Of a stretch of 64,000 bases of DNA, positions 17,516 through 26,567 are shown piece by piece. Every line of letters starts with the position of its first letter. Position 1 is the stretch's first letter. Under the pieces are notes generated by a model. That model was not told where the DNA came from. It saw only the letters and a list, made by a program, of their open reading frames with translations, and made no database searches. The position numbers were made by a program, and so were the translations under genes. This DNA is from Lactococcus paracarnosus (lineage in GTDB: Bacteria; Bacillota; Bacilli; Lactobacillales; Streptococcaceae). The stretch lies in the NCBI RefSeq assembly GCF_006770285.1, contig NZ_CP017195.1, positions 1,054,001 through 1,118,000 on the forward strand, in the 5' to 3' direction.

Positions 17516-17937
17516 ATGAAGCGGGCTATTAACAAATGGGTGATCAGTATTTTTGCTATCACCATGTTGTTGATGATAGGAATTGAAGGAAAAGCGTATA
17601 TGGATAATGATAAAAAAAGTACGATGCTCAACAAATGTCAGAAATTGTTGAAATGGAGAAAATTGCTGCTAAACAAATTAAAAATACTTTTTTAGAGATA
17701 GAAGAAATAAAATTTTTAAATAACTATTCTGAAAATAAAATTACTGGATTTACAATTGTAGATGTACAGGTCACAACAATTTACGGAAAAAAATCAAATT
17801 TTGATATCTCTATGAGCCTTAATAACAATACTAACGATAAATACTCTGGCTCAGGAGAAAATCCCAAACTTCAAGAAGGCAGAACTGAAGGAAGAGTAAA
17901 GATTTTCTACTCTAATGGAAATCAAGAGGAGTCATAA
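17516..17937 (+). pseudogene. Membrane-anchored putative immunity protein of the lipase cassette, frameshifted
   Basis: ATG at 17516 opens an N-terminal membrane anchor (NKWVISIFAITMLLMIGIEG, no lipobox). The frame is lost soon after, while the +1-shifted frame from about 17629 to 17937 codes a soluble domain (KQIKNTFLEIEEIKFLNNYS, then GFTIVDVQVTTIYGKKSNFD). Adding one A to the seven-A run at 17612-17618 joins them into a 140-aa protein whose junction reads DNDKKKYDAQQMSEIVEME. A small anchored protein upstream of and overlapping (TAATG) a T7SS lipase fits an immunity role like that of the lipoproteins beside staphylococcal TslA. The family is not recognised, and the homopolymer shift may be a sequencing error. 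Confidence 0.6.
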
Positions 17938-18414
17938 TGGAAGACGATAAAACTTTAAGAGATTTAAATGATAGAGTATATCAAGTTAATCCAAAATTTG
18001 GCAATGGCAATAGAAAAAGATATGTTGAAAAAAGCACAAATGATTTAAATAAAAATGAAAAAAATACTTTAGTGGCAGGAGATAAACATTTTCAAGTCAT
18101 CTCCACCGAGAATGGCCGTTGGGGATTTCAAGGAATGGCAGTTGCACCAATTATTAATGGAAATCCTGACTATAATCAAGTAACTGTTGTGGCTGCAGGC
18201 ACTGATCCTAATGATAAGTTGGATGTACTAGAAGCCGTAGATGGTGCGACTAACATCGGTTCACTTCAAGAGCCTGTAGCTGAAAAATTTGTAGATAAGA
18301 TGATGCGTCAACATCCTGACTGGAAGATCATGCAACTAACTGGATACTCGCAATCTGCATACATGTTAAAAGTTGGCGCAAAATATCAGATACCGACTGT
18401 TACATTCAATGGTT

Positions 18415-18417
18415 GGT
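18415..18417. repeat. Target-site duplication, left copy (GGT)
   Basis: GGT here and at 19642-19644 flank the element exactly. Deleting the IS plus one copy restores the lipase reading frame, which confirms the boundaries. Confidence 0.8.
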
Positions 18418-18471
18418 TGACGTTAAGTCAATTTATTAGAGTCAAAAACGTATAATTTTAATGTATTTATT

Positions 18472-19326
18472 TTAAGCGATTCCTTTTTCAAATTGATTAG
18501 GTGTAAGATAGCCTAAACTTTGATGGATTCGTTTTGAATTATAAAAGGCTTCAATGTACCAGAAAATACTCTGATAGGCTTCTTCAAAGTTCTTATATTT
18601 AAATTGATACACCCACTCTCTTTTTAAATGTCCATGCCAAGATTCAAGACTGGCATTATGATAAGGATACCCCTTACGACTGAAGGAGTGGGTGAGTCCA
18701 GAATTTTTTATTGTCTCTTCATACTCATGACTCGTATACTGACTTCCTTGGTCAGAATGAAGAATAACAGCTTCTGGATAGTTTTGTGATTCCAATGCCT
18801 TAATCAAAGTCCTTTGTACTAATTCTACAGTCATTCGCTTGTCTAAATCCCAAGCAATGACTTTTTTAGTGTAACGATCCATAATGGTTGAGAGATAAGC
18901 CCAGCCTTGTTGAGTCGGGATATAAGTAATATCGGTTGACCAAACCTTATTTTTCTTTGTAGGCTCATTTTGTATGAGGTTCTTTCTTTTAATGCCATCC
19001 CTAACGGAGTGTCCTGGTTTAAATTTTTTAACGACGACTGACTTGATCTGAAGTTGTTTCATTATTTTTTGTACGAGGTTTAACCCTACTTTTTCCCCTT
19101 GATTTAGTAAGAGGTGCTGAATCTTAGGTGCCCCATAGATTCCCCGATTCGCCTTGAAAAGTTGGACAATCTTAATTGCCAAGTGTTGCCTCCGTAATTG
19201 AGTTTTGGAACGACGTCGATTGATCCGTTCATAATAACTTGATTCAGGGACACCAAGAAGTTGACAACTGAGCCTGACATTGAGTGCTAAAGTTTTAATG
19301 GTTTGAGTCATATCCGCAGCACTCAC
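18472..19326 (-). CDS. IS3-family transposase OrfB (DDE integrase)
   Basis: The 284-aa protein has an HTH_21-like start (RRRSKTQLRRQHLAIKIVQL) and an rve-type catalytic core with the DDE triad in STDITYIPT, LHSDQGSQY and NASLESWHGHLKREW, plus the usual C-terminal HQSLGYLTPNQFE. The GTG at 19326 overlaps the OrfA stop (GTGA) in the -1 frame. An A-rich GAAAAAG stretch just before the OrfA stop could permit programmed -1 frameshifting to the OrfAB fusion, as in other IS3 elements. Confidence 0.92.
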   Translation of the reverse strand: MSAADMTQTIKTLALNVRLSCQLLGVPESSYYERINRRRSKTQLRRQHLAIKIVQLFKANRGIYGAPKIQHLLLNQGEKVGLNLVQKIMKQLQIKSVVVKKFKPGHSVRDGIKRKNLIQNEPTKKNKVWSTDITYIPTQQGWAYLSTIMDRYTKKVIAWDLDKRMTVELVQRTLIKALESQNYPEAVILHSDQGSQYTSHEYEETIKNSGLTHSFSRKGYPYHNASLESWHGHLKREWVYQFKYKNFEEAYQSIFWYIEAFYNSKRIHQSLGYLTPNQFEKGIA

Positions 19327-19583
19327 TTCTTTTTCTCGGCGAATATGGTCAATACTTTTTTTAAGATGTCTCGTTCTTCCTTAACTTTTGCTAGTTGTCT
19401 TTTTAATTCTAGAAAATCAGCTTTAGAAACTGAGCTTTCATTAGACTTAGAGTAGAGGTCGATCCATTTATAAATTGTTGCAGGAGACACGCTGTATTCT
19501 TTAGAAAGCTGTGTAACGGATTGCCCAGAATGGTAGAAGTCAATAAGGGTTTCTTTAAATTCTTTTGAGTATCGTTTTTGCAT
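19323..19583 (-). CDS. IS3-family transposase OrfA (HTH protein)
   Basis: The 86-aa product has the Tnp_1/HTH_8 pattern (RYSKEFKETLIDFYHSGQSV, then SPATIYKWIDLY) and a leucine-zipper-like end (FLELKRQLAKVKEERDILKK). It binds the IS ends and oligomerises with OrfAB. It reads into OrfB by a -1 overlap. Its sequence is very like the Lactococcus IS981 OrfA as I remember it. Confidence 0.9.
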   Translation of the reverse strand: MQKRYSKEFKETLIDFYHSGQSVTQLSKEYSVSPATIYKWIDLYSKSNESSVSKADFLELKRQLAKVKEERDILKKVLTIFAEKKK

Positions 19584-19641
19584 GTTTTTTTCCTTTGTGT
19601 AAATTATACAATAATGACTCTAAGATTTAAGGATAACATCA

Positions 19642-19644
19642 GGT
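19642..19644. repeat. Target-site duplication, right copy (GGT)
   Basis: This matches the left copy at 18415-18417; the host lipase sequence resumes directly after it. Confidence 0.8.
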
Positions 19645-20383
19645 TTCAATACGGCACACTAACTTCAGAAGAAAAAATTTTTATGAAAAACAATGCCAAT
19701 TTTTTTACGAATTATCGTAAAAAAGAGGATGCTGTAACCTGGTGGAATGACTTTAATTCTTCAAGTTTTAACAGCGATGACTTTGGTACAGTTGTGTGGT
19801 TAGCTGGTAAAAGTCATCATTTAGCAGATTGGCAATTCGATAAAACTGGTATGATTATACTGCCAGATAATCCTGAGACACAAAGCGCAATCAAAGCTCA
19901 AAAAGAACGCCTATTACAAGTACAATTAGCTAAACATATGAGCCGATTAACTGTTATTAAACGTCAGTTAACTGCTAGTGGTGGCGGCCTATCTACCAAC
20001 GAAAAACTTTATCTAGATAGTGAAGCATCTCGTATTATCGTACAAAAATTAGCTTCAGATTTTAAACTAGCCACTGAAAAACTGATAGCTATCTATCAAA
20101 CAGCGATCACTGAAGCACAAGAGCTCTGGCAGAATACCTTGTATGAATCAAGAAGTATGGGTCCTTTGTTAACAGAGTGGGAAGTTCGGGAAACCTTACA
20201 AATGGTTGGGTTCACAGAACAAACAGTCATTACCAATCCTTGTTATACCTATCAAGATAAGCTTACCAAAATCATGACAGTAGCTTCAGATTTTGATAGG
20301 CTGACAAATGAAATCACTGCTAAGATATCTGAGATTGTTCAAAGAGACAGCGATCTTGCCTATCAACTGAAAGGAATATAGCG

Positions 20384-20689
20384 ATGCATCCAGAAGAACA
20401 CCTAATATTAGCTTATAAAACAAAGCGTGCCAACCTAGAAAATGAAGAAGATCAAATCAAAATGTTCCAAAGAAAAGGCGATCAAGAGATTGAACAATTA
20501 GTTTATGAACTAGATACTTGCCTTAGAAATCAGGAATTAGATGGTCACACGGTATCTCTTCTTCGTCAAGAACTCTATAAAGCACAAGAATCTTATAACG
20601 AAATCATCAGAAAAGAAAAGCATAAATGCCATCAAAAATTAGAAGATAACGAAATAGATTACCGTAAAAATTTAAGTCAAATGAATTAG
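20384..20689 (+). CDS. Small helical T7SS partner protein of the lipase cassette
   Basis: This 101-aa protein is highly charged and almost entirely helical or coiled-coil (long heptad-like runs such as ENEEDQIKMFQRKGDQEIEQ). It starts two bases after the lipase stop, so it is in the same operon. Small helical proteins that bind the targeting domain of T7SS effectors as chaperones (Lap/Tla type) are known to be encoded in this position. No specific DUF is assigned. Confidence 0.6.
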   Translation: MHPEEHLILAYKTKRANLENEEDQIKMFQRKGDQEIEQLVYELDTCLRNQELDGHTVSLLRQELYKAQESYNEIIRKEKHKCHQKLEDNEIDYRKNLSQMN

Positions 20690-20704
20690 TAGGGGACTTA
20701 TTTT

Positions 20705-20965
20705 ATGGATATTTTAGAACAAGCCCTAATTGACTTACAAAAACAGATTCAAAAGATACGTATCCTGGCGCATGGATTTTGCAGAAACAATACGAGTTCA
20801 AATAATGCTGACAAGGTTAAAAAAGACAAAAAAGCTGAAATAAGGCAAGTTAAATCAGCTTTGAGTATGTCATCTGATGCCCTCTCTCATTCAGTTAAAG
20901 GAGCATTCGGTGAAAAATTAACCACCACCTTAGACAAGCAAAAACAACTGCTAGATAGTTTATAA
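20705..20965 (+). CDS. Second small helical T7SS partner protein
   Basis: The 86-aa product has an amphipathic N-terminal helix (ILEQALIDLQKQIQKIRILA), a short linker with Asn/Ser, and a second helix (ALSHSVKGAFGEKLTTTLDK). It lies 15 bases after the first partner gene, with the ribosome binding site AGGGGA. The two together resemble the paired targeting-domain chaperones of T7SS effectors; family unassigned. Confidence 0.6.
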   Translation: MDILEQALIDLQKQIQKIRILAHGFCRNNTSSNNADKVKKDKKAEIRQVKSALSMSSDALSHSVKGAFGEKLTTTLDKQKQLLDSL

Positions 20966-21029
20966 ACTGATTTAGTTTTTATCAATCAAGATATCATAAA
21001 CTGACATAAAAAAGTATAGGAGAAACAAG

Positions 21030-21320
21030 ATGTCAAAAATTAGCGTAACCCCTGAGGAACTCAAACAACAAGCACAGGTCTACATCCGTTCAAAAGAGGA
21101 AATTGAGCAAGCAATCCAAAAAGTTAATAACATGAACAATACGATTGCTGAAGAATGGAAAGGTCAAGCTTTCCAAGCTTATCTTGAGCAATACAATGCC
21201 CTTTATCAAGACGTTAAAAAATTTGAGGACCTACTTGAAAGTATCAACCAACAACTAAACAAATATGCGGATACAGTGGCGGAACGTGATATACAAGATG
21301 CACAAAGTTTTGGGTTCTAA
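21030..21320 (+). CDS. WXG100-family (EsxA-like) protein
   Basis: The 96-aa protein has the two-helix hairpin of WXG100 with the motif EEWKGQAFQAYLEQY near residues 40-54 and a C-terminal tail ending DAQSFGF. WXG100 proteins are secreted through the T7SS as dimers. The gene is preceded by a good ribosome binding site (AGGAGAAAC) and closes the lipase cassette. No essC or other secretion-machine gene is in the window, so it depends on machinery encoded elsewhere, if present. Confidence 0.88.
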   Translation: MSKISVTPEELKQQAQVYIRSKEEIEQAIQKVNNMNNTIAEEWKGQAFQAYLEQYNALYQDVKKFEDLLESINQQLNKYADTVAERDIQDAQSFGF

Positions 21321-21494
21321 CTGATTAGATTTTAGTCAAAGTGGATTGAGATAAAACTCACTCTGCCAAATCATATGGGAAGTAAAGACCCATACGATTT
21401 ATTTGTACAGTAAAAATAGGTCTGGATGATCTACGGTGGGAAGTCATGACTTCATCGTTTTTTTTGTAGAAAAAATCCTCATAAATACAAGATA

Positions 21495-21520
21495 AAAAAG
21501 TTATCCGAAGATAACTTTTT
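21495..21520. terminator. Bidirectional terminator between the T7SS cassette and the ABC exporter
   Basis: A perfect 11-bp stem, AAAAAGTTATC/GATAACTTTTT with a CGAA tetraloop. Upstream, 21383-21412 forms another hairpin (AAATCATATGGG against CCCATACGATTT), and a GAAGT/ACTTC stem with a T run lies near 21455-21473. Confidence 0.8.
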
Positions 21521-21589
21521 ATATCGTTACTTAGTATATTTTACGATTTTCCATCGCTTAGTCAGCAGAACCGTGATGTGTGTATCTGA

Positions 21590-23365
21590 TTAACTATCAA
21601 ATTGACTTTGGTAGATGCTGCTATACATGCCATCTTGTAAAAGTAAGTCATCATGTGTCCCGTGTTCAACGATTGACCCTTGATTCATAACGAGGATTAG
21701 ATCAGCGTTTCGAATCGTTGATAGTCTATGTGCAATGATGAAGCTTGTACGATTTTCCATCGCTTTTTCCATGGCACTTTGGATCATTAACTCTAAACGT
21801 GTATCGACAGAACTTGTTGCTTCATCAAGGATTAAGATTTTTGGATCACCGACGAGTGCCCGAGCAATGGTAATCAATTGTTTTTGACCCTGTGACACAT
21901 TACTTGACTCTTGATTGATGAACGTTTCATATCCTTCAGGGAGTGTGCGAATATAGTGATCGACGTTGGCAATTTTGGCAGCTGCTATAATCTGTGCACG
22001 TTCAGCATGATCAGCACCAAAACCAATATTATCAGCAACTGATGCTGCATATAGCCAAGGATCTTGTAAAACCATACCAAATAGTGAGCGTTCTTGTGGT
22101 TTACTCATTGTTTTAATATCAACAGTGTCGATACAGATCGAGCCAGCATTGATATCATAAAATCGCATCAGTAGATTGATCAAGGTTGTTTTACCAGCAC
22201 CAGTAGGCCCTACAACAGCAACCATGCTACCAGGTGCTATATCGATATTCACATCTTGCATCAATATTTTATCTGGGGAATAACCAAATTTGACGTGATT
22301 AAAGGTAACTTGTCCTGTCATATCTGATAGGTTAATATCAGGATTGTTAACTTGCTGTTTTTCTTCTTTTGCATCTAATAGTTCAAGAACACGCGCAAGT
22401 GAAGCGATTGCAGCTTGAATGACATTTGATAGTTGTGTAATATCACGTATAGGGGATGAAAATTGCCAGATGTACTGAATGAACGATTGCAAAGCCCCGA
22501 TATCAAGAGCAGCTGAGAGGACGAAACCGCCGATAACTAGGGGGTTACGTAAGACAGTAATGCCCATCACTAAAAAGATTAAGATATAGGCAAGATTTAG
22601 TATACTGCTTAGGAGTGGATTAATCACGCTTGAGTTAAAGTTTGATTTAAAGCCAGTTTCCTGAATAGATTCAGTGATCTCATTAAATTTTTCTTGCATG
22701 TGATCTTCTTGGTTGAATAATTGGATGACATCATGTGAAGAGAAGGTTTCTGTCGTAAAACTATTCAAACGGCCTAACTCATTTTGAAGTTTCATGAATT
22801 TTGGCTGTGCCCGTTGGAATAATTTTCGATAAATGATATAGACCAATGGAAAAATAATCAAGGCTAACAAACCAAAGAATGTTGAGCGGATAAACATGAA
22901 GACTATACTAAAAAATAGAGTCAGAAAGGCAGCAAAAATTTTGATGATACCTTGTTGTAGCGCAACACTTACGACATCGACATCAGTCGTGATACGGCCT
23001 AGTATATCGCCTTGCTTATGCGTATCGAAAAACGAAACGGGTAATTTATTCAGTTTTTTCTGGATATCTGAACGGATATCATACATGCCCTTCTGGATGA
23101 CATCGATCAGGAAATAATTAGCACAATAATCACTAATGGCATCTGTAATCCCACAAACAGCTATAATAATGGTAATGACCATAATATAGTGGAGATTGAT
23201 GGGGGTATTGCCAAGGACATTGCCTACCAATTCAGAGATGATAAGCCCGATAAGAAATGGCTGTGCAGAGCGAGCGAAAGTATACAGTATCGTTAGGAAA
23301 ATCGATAAATTAAGCTTTAATTTATGCTTAGTCATATATGGTAAAAGGCGTTTGATGTCTTTCAT
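21590..23365 (-). CDS. Heterodimeric ABC exporter subunit with canonical ATPase site (EfrB/LmrD-like)
   Basis: The 591-aa half-transporter has six predicted spans in the first 320 residues, then Walker A VVGPTGAGKTTLI, the signature VSQGQKQLITIARAL and Walker B ILILDEATSSVD with the catalytic Glu. It overlaps the upstream partner gene by four bases. Heterodimeric exporters of this kind (TM287/288, EfrAB, LmrCD) extrude drugs or lipids. The SQGQ signature in place of SGGQ is usual for the subunit whose signature faces the degenerate site. Confidence 0.85.
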   Translation of the reverse strand: MKDIKRLLPYMTKHKLKLNLSIFLTILYTFARSAQPFLIGLIISELVGNVLGNTPINLHYIMVITIIIAVCGITDAISDYCANYFLIDVIQKGMYDIRSDIQKKLNKLPVSFFDTHKQGDILGRITTDVDVVSVALQQGIIKIFAAFLTLFFSIVFMFIRSTFFGLLALIIFPLVYIIYRKLFQRAQPKFMKLQNELGRLNSFTTETFSSHDVIQLFNQEDHMQEKFNEITESIQETGFKSNFNSSVINPLLSSILNLAYILIFLVMGITVLRNPLVIGGFVLSAALDIGALQSFIQYIWQFSSPIRDITQLSNVIQAAIASLARVLELLDAKEEKQQVNNPDINLSDMTGQVTFNHVKFGYSPDKILMQDVNIDIAPGSMVAVVGPTGAGKTTLINLLMRFYDINAGSICIDTVDIKTMSKPQERSLFGMVLQDPWLYAASVADNIGFGADHAERAQIIAAAKIANVDHYIRTLPEGYETFINQESSNVSQGQKQLITIARALVGDPKILILDEATSSVDTRLELMIQSAMEKAMENRTSFIIAHRLSTIRNADLILVMNQGSIVEHGTHDDLLLQDGMYSSIYQSQFDS

Positions 23366-25095
23366 ATTGCTAACTCCTCCTCTGTTAATTGTGATTTTGC
23401 GATTTCTTGATAGACCGCATTTGTGATTAACAGCTCTCTATGCGTACCTGTGCCAACGATTTGTCCCTCATTTAGGACAATAATTTTGTCGGCATTTCGG
23501 ATGGTACTGATACGTTGTGCGACGATGATCATAGTCGTCGTTGCTAATTCTTGATTTAAACGACGACGTAAGTTAGCATCAGTCTTATAGTCAAGTGCTG
23601 AAAAACTATCATCAAAGAGATAAATCGGCGCTTTTTTGACGAGTGCACGTGCAATACAAAGGCGTTGTTTTTGACCACCTGAAAGATTGCTACCACCTTC
23701 AGCTAATACCGTATCGTACTTTTCAGGTAAGCTGTCGATAAAGGCCTTAGCCTGAGCAATTTCGACAGCAGATGCCAAGTCCTCATCAGTTGCAGATTGA
23801 TCGCCAAATAAGAGATTTTCTCTAATCGTGCCAGCGAATAAGGTTGCCTTTTGTGGCACATAACTAATTTTTTTACGCAAGGCCTGTAATTGATAGTCTC
23901 GGACATCGACGCCATCAATCAGAATTTTACCTTGGCTGACATCAAAAAGTCGCGGAATCAAGCGGGCAAGTGTTGATTTTCCGCTACCTGTACTACCGAT
24001 AAAGGCAATCACTTGACCAGGTTCAGCAGTAAAGCTGATATCATCGAGGACACGTTCTTCAGACCCATCACCATAAGAAAAAGACACATGATCAAAGGCT
24101 AAGTGACCGATATGTTCATTTGACTGAACGCCATCAGGATTTTCTAGAATCGTCGGTGTGGTGTTAAATATTTCTTGAATACGACTTGTTGATACTTCAA
24201 AACGTGGGTATAAGATCAGCACATTTCCTAGCATCAAAAATGAAAATAAAGCATGGAAGATATACTCGATGAAACCAGATAGCGACCCAACAGAAAGCTC
24301 CCCTCTACTGATGTATAAGGAACCAAGATTGATCACTAAGACCAGGATAGTACAAAAAACAACAGAAAAAATAGGACTGATGAATGCGAGTTTTTGATAC
24401 ATTTCATCAGAAATATGTCGGTAAGTCGTATTGAGTGATGCGAAACGAGTTGTTTGAAATGATTCCTTATTAAAGGCACGGATGACACGTAACCCTGTCA
24501 AATTTTCTCGCATATTTTGATTAATATTATCTAGTCCTTTTTGTTGCTTAGCTGACAAACGATGGACACGTTTATTAATAAAATAAACTGCGATAAAAAT
24601 GATAGGCGTCATGCCGATACTAATCAGAGCAAGCGGGACATTTTGCCTAAAAATCAAAACAAAGGCACTGGTTAACATCAGTGGCGCGATAAAACCGGTT
24701 CTAAGGATCAGCGTCAAAAATTGCATAATCATATAGGCATCATTACCTGTGTTGGTAATGAGTCTTGACACGCCAAATCTTTCATAGTCATCTGCTGAAA
24801 ACCTTTGAATATGTGTAAATAAATCATTGCGAATATCTCTGACAATCAGTGATGTGACGCGATCAATCGCATAAGCCATGATTAAGAGTAAGATAAGGCC
24901 TACAACAGCACAGATCAGCATTTTTACTGCAAGCGTCGTCATATATGCTGGATTCCGACCATCAAAGTTATTACTGATGCCTTGGGCAAGTAAAGTTGGA
25001 ATGCCAAGTTCGATTACAATGAAGCCGAAGGCACCGATGAGGTTTAGCAAGAGAAAACGCTTGTACCTCAATAGATATTTAATTGTTAATGCCAT
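23362..25095 (-). CDS. Heterodimeric ABC exporter subunit with degenerate catalytic Glu (EfrA/LmrC-like)
   Basis: The 577-aa half-transporter has six spans, Walker A FIGSTGSGKSTLAR and the signature LSGGQKQRLCIARAL. Its Walker B, IYLFDDSFSALD, has Asp where hydrolytic subunits have Glu, the hallmark of the degenerate site in asymmetric exporters. It is the first gene of the two-gene minus-strand operon, behind a promoter at 25249-25277 and a leader of about 140 nt. The length matches EfrA-type subunits. Confidence 0.85.
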   Translation of the reverse strand: MALTIKYLLRYKRFLLLNLIGAFGFIVIELGIPTLLAQGISNNFDGRNPAYMTTLAVKMLICAVVGLILLLIMAYAIDRVTSLIVRDIRNDLFTHIQRFSADDYERFGVSRLITNTGNDAYMIMQFLTLILRTGFIAPLMLTSAFVLIFRQNVPLALISIGMTPIIFIAVYFINKRVHRLSAKQQKGLDNINQNMRENLTGLRVIRAFNKESFQTTRFASLNTTYRHISDEMYQKLAFISPIFSVVFCTILVLVINLGSLYISRGELSVGSLSGFIEYIFHALFSFLMLGNVLILYPRFEVSTSRIQEIFNTTPTILENPDGVQSNEHIGHLAFDHVSFSYGDGSEERVLDDISFTAEPGQVIAFIGSTGSGKSTLARLIPRLFDVSQGKILIDGVDVRDYQLQALRKKISYVPQKATLFAGTIRENLLFGDQSATDEDLASAVEIAQAKAFIDSLPEKYDTVLAEGGSNLSGGQKQRLCIARALVKKAPIYLFDDSFSALDYKTDANLRRRLNQELATTTMIIVAQRISTIRNADKIIVLNEGQIVGTGTHRELLITNAVYQEIAKSQLTEEELAI

Positions 25096-25217
25096 AAAAA
25101 AAGTCCTTTCTTGAAAATAGGGATTTTTGGGTACAAAAAAAGTGTGAATATCATGTTACCATGTGCCTCCCACTCTCCATAGGTTGATAAAGTGACCTAA
25201 ACTGTTTTATTAGATTG

Positions 25218-25242
25218 TGATAGACACCCAAAAGTGTTATCA
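25218..25242. promoter_or_regulatory. Inverted repeat at the ABC exporter transcription start, candidate operator
   Basis: TGATAGACAC and GTGTTATCA form an inverted repeat (one unpaired base) just downstream of the -10 box of the minus-strand promoter. A local repressor could bind here; no regulator gene is adjacent. The rest of the 25096-25532 gap holds the leader, the promoter and the nrdF terminator, and no gene. Confidence 0.4.
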
Positions 25243-25248
25243 ATAATC

Positions 25249-25277
25249 ATTATAACGTATTTCTTGTAAATTGTCTA
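25249..25277 (-). promoter_or_regulatory. Promoter of the ABC exporter operon
   Basis: Read on the minus strand: TAGACA (25277-25272), a 17-base spacer, then TATAAT (25254-25249). Confidence 0.65.
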
Positions 25278-25488
25278 GTATTAAAAATGACGTATTATTT
25301 AACTTATTGGATAACGTGTTTAAAAATTAAGCAGTAGAGATATAGCTAAAGGGAGTTAGTAAGGTTTCAAAGATACGATTCAGGCTTATTTCTGAAATGT
25401 TTTTTAAAATTTAGTTATAAGGCAATCAGTAAACCTACCGAACAAATAGTCAAGGGAGTGTATAGATGAGGCAGGCGCTATCTTGCTA

Positions 25489-25532
25489 TATAAAAAATAC
25501 CTATCGCAATCATGTGATAAGTATTTTTTATA
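25489..25532 (-). terminator. Terminator of the nrdHIEF operon
   Basis: TATAAAAAATAC and GTATTTTTTATA form the outer stem, with ATC/GAT inside. It begins directly after the nrdF stop codon. Confidence 0.7.
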
Positions 25533-26495
25533 TTAATCAAAGTTATAATCATCATCGCTCATGGCTTCAACTTGTCCAAGTAGGTAACCATTGCCTACTT
25601 GAGAGAAGAAGTCATGATTGGTTGTACCTGTTGATAGACCATTCATGACGATTGGATTGACATCTGATGCAGTATCAGGGAACAATGGGTCAAATCCTAA
25701 GTTCATCAAGGCCTTGTTGGCGTTATAACGCAAGAATGTTTTCACATCCTCTGCCCAGCCAAGTTGACCGTAAAGATCATCTGTATAGATTTCCTCGTTA
25801 GCATAGAGATCATACAAGAGGTCATAAGCCCAAGATTTAAGTGCTTCTTGTTCCTCATCTCCTAGCTCATCAAAGCCAAGTTGGAACTTATAGCCGATAT
25901 AAGTGCCATGGACAGACTCGTCACGGATAATCAACTTAATGATTTCAGCGACGTTGGCAAGCTTGTTATTACCAAGATAGTAGAGGGGCGTGAAGAAGCC
26001 GCTATAAAAGAGAAATGTTTCTAAAAATACTGAGGCGATTTTTTTCTCTAATGGTGTCCCATTTTGATAAATCTTATTAACGGTTTGGGCTTTATACTGA
26101 AGGTTTTTATTAGCATCAATCCAGGCAAATATCTCATCAATTTCAGTCTTTGTATTCAATGTCGAGAAGATAGACGAATATGATTTGGCATGGACAGATT
26201 CCATAAACTGGATGTTATTTAGGACAGCTTCCTCATGTTGCGTACGTGCGTCCGCACGAAGCGAGTCCATACCTGTGTCTGATTGGACGGTATCAAGTAG
26301 CGTTAGGCCACCAAATACATGACTAACTAAGTCACGTTCTACATCAGATAAACTGCGCCAGTCATCTAAGTCATTTGATAAAGGGATCCGTGTATCCAAC
26401 CAAAACTGTTCAGTCAACTTTTCCCAAGTTGATTTATCGATTATATCTTCGATATTATTCCAGTTGATGGCTTTGGTGTAGTTTGGATTTGTCAT
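25533..26495 (-). CDS. nrdF: Class Ib ribonucleotide reductase, beta subunit
   Basis: The 320-aa protein belongs to the NrdF group: a TIPLSNDLDDW-like start (RIPLSNDLDDWRSLSDVERD), metal-ligand helices carrying Glu and His (HEEAVLNNIQFMESVHAKSY; IIRDESVHGTYIGYKFQLG), and the short acidic tail DDDYNFD that docks to NrdE. It carries the Mn2/Fe2-tyrosyl radical centre activated with NrdI. It is last in the nrdH-nrdI-nrdE-nrdF order and is followed by a terminator. Confidence 0.95.
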   Translation of the reverse strand: MTNPNYTKAINWNNIEDIIDKSTWEKLTEQFWLDTRIPLSNDLDDWRSLSDVERDLVSHVFGGLTLLDTVQSDTGMDSLRADARTQHEEAVLNNIQFMESVHAKSYSSIFSTLNTKTEIDEIFAWIDANKNLQYKAQTVNKIYQNGTPLEKKIASVFLETFLFYSGFFTPLYYLGNNKLANVAEIIKLIIRDESVHGTYIGYKFQLGFDELGDEEQEALKSWAYDLLYDLYANEEIYTDDLYGQLGWAEDVKTFLRYNANKALMNLGFDPLFPDTASDVNPIVMNGLSTGTTNHDFFSQVGNGYLLGQVEAMSDDDYNFD

Positions 26496-26567
26496 AGTTT
26501 AAACTTTCTAAATGTCTGAGCAAATAACTCAGGTTGGTTAGGTGTTAGCATAAGTCGTCCAGATGAA

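Larger units (their letters stand above)
18418..19641 (-). mobile_element. IS3-family insertion sequence, IS981-like, 1224 bp
   Basis: Terminal inverted repeats begin TGACGTTA (left) and TGATGTTA (right, complement) and share the blocks TTAGAGTCA and GTATAATTT at equal spacing over about 42 bp. Two overlapping minus-strand frames encode the transposase. The ends start with TG as usual for IS3, the 3-bp target duplication is GGT, and the size is close to that of IS981 from Lactococcus. The element lies opposite to the gene it interrupts and appears complete. Confidence 0.9.
17937..20381 (+). pseudogene. TslA-like T7SS lipase effector interrupted by an IS element
   Basis: The first part (17937-18417) codes an alpha/beta-hydrolase domain: VTVVAAGTD near residues 82-90 and the nucleophile elbow TGYSQS with Ser138. 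The second part (19645-20381) codes a helical domain (FFTNYRKKEDAVTWWNDFNS, then long helices). Removing the IS (18418-19641) and one GGT duplication restores the frame as FNGW|FQYGTLTSEEK, giving 405 residues. Lipase first and helical targeting domain last is the reverse-LXG arrangement known for the staphylococcal T7SS lipase TslA. The ORF from 19578 begins inside the IS, so its first residues are not native. The cassette is followed by small helical partners and a WXG100 gene. Confidence 0.82.

Noticed and set aside
19578..19644. ATG start for the ORF downstream of the IS
   Set aside because: These codons belong to the IS end; native sequence resumes at 19645 and continues the lipase frame.
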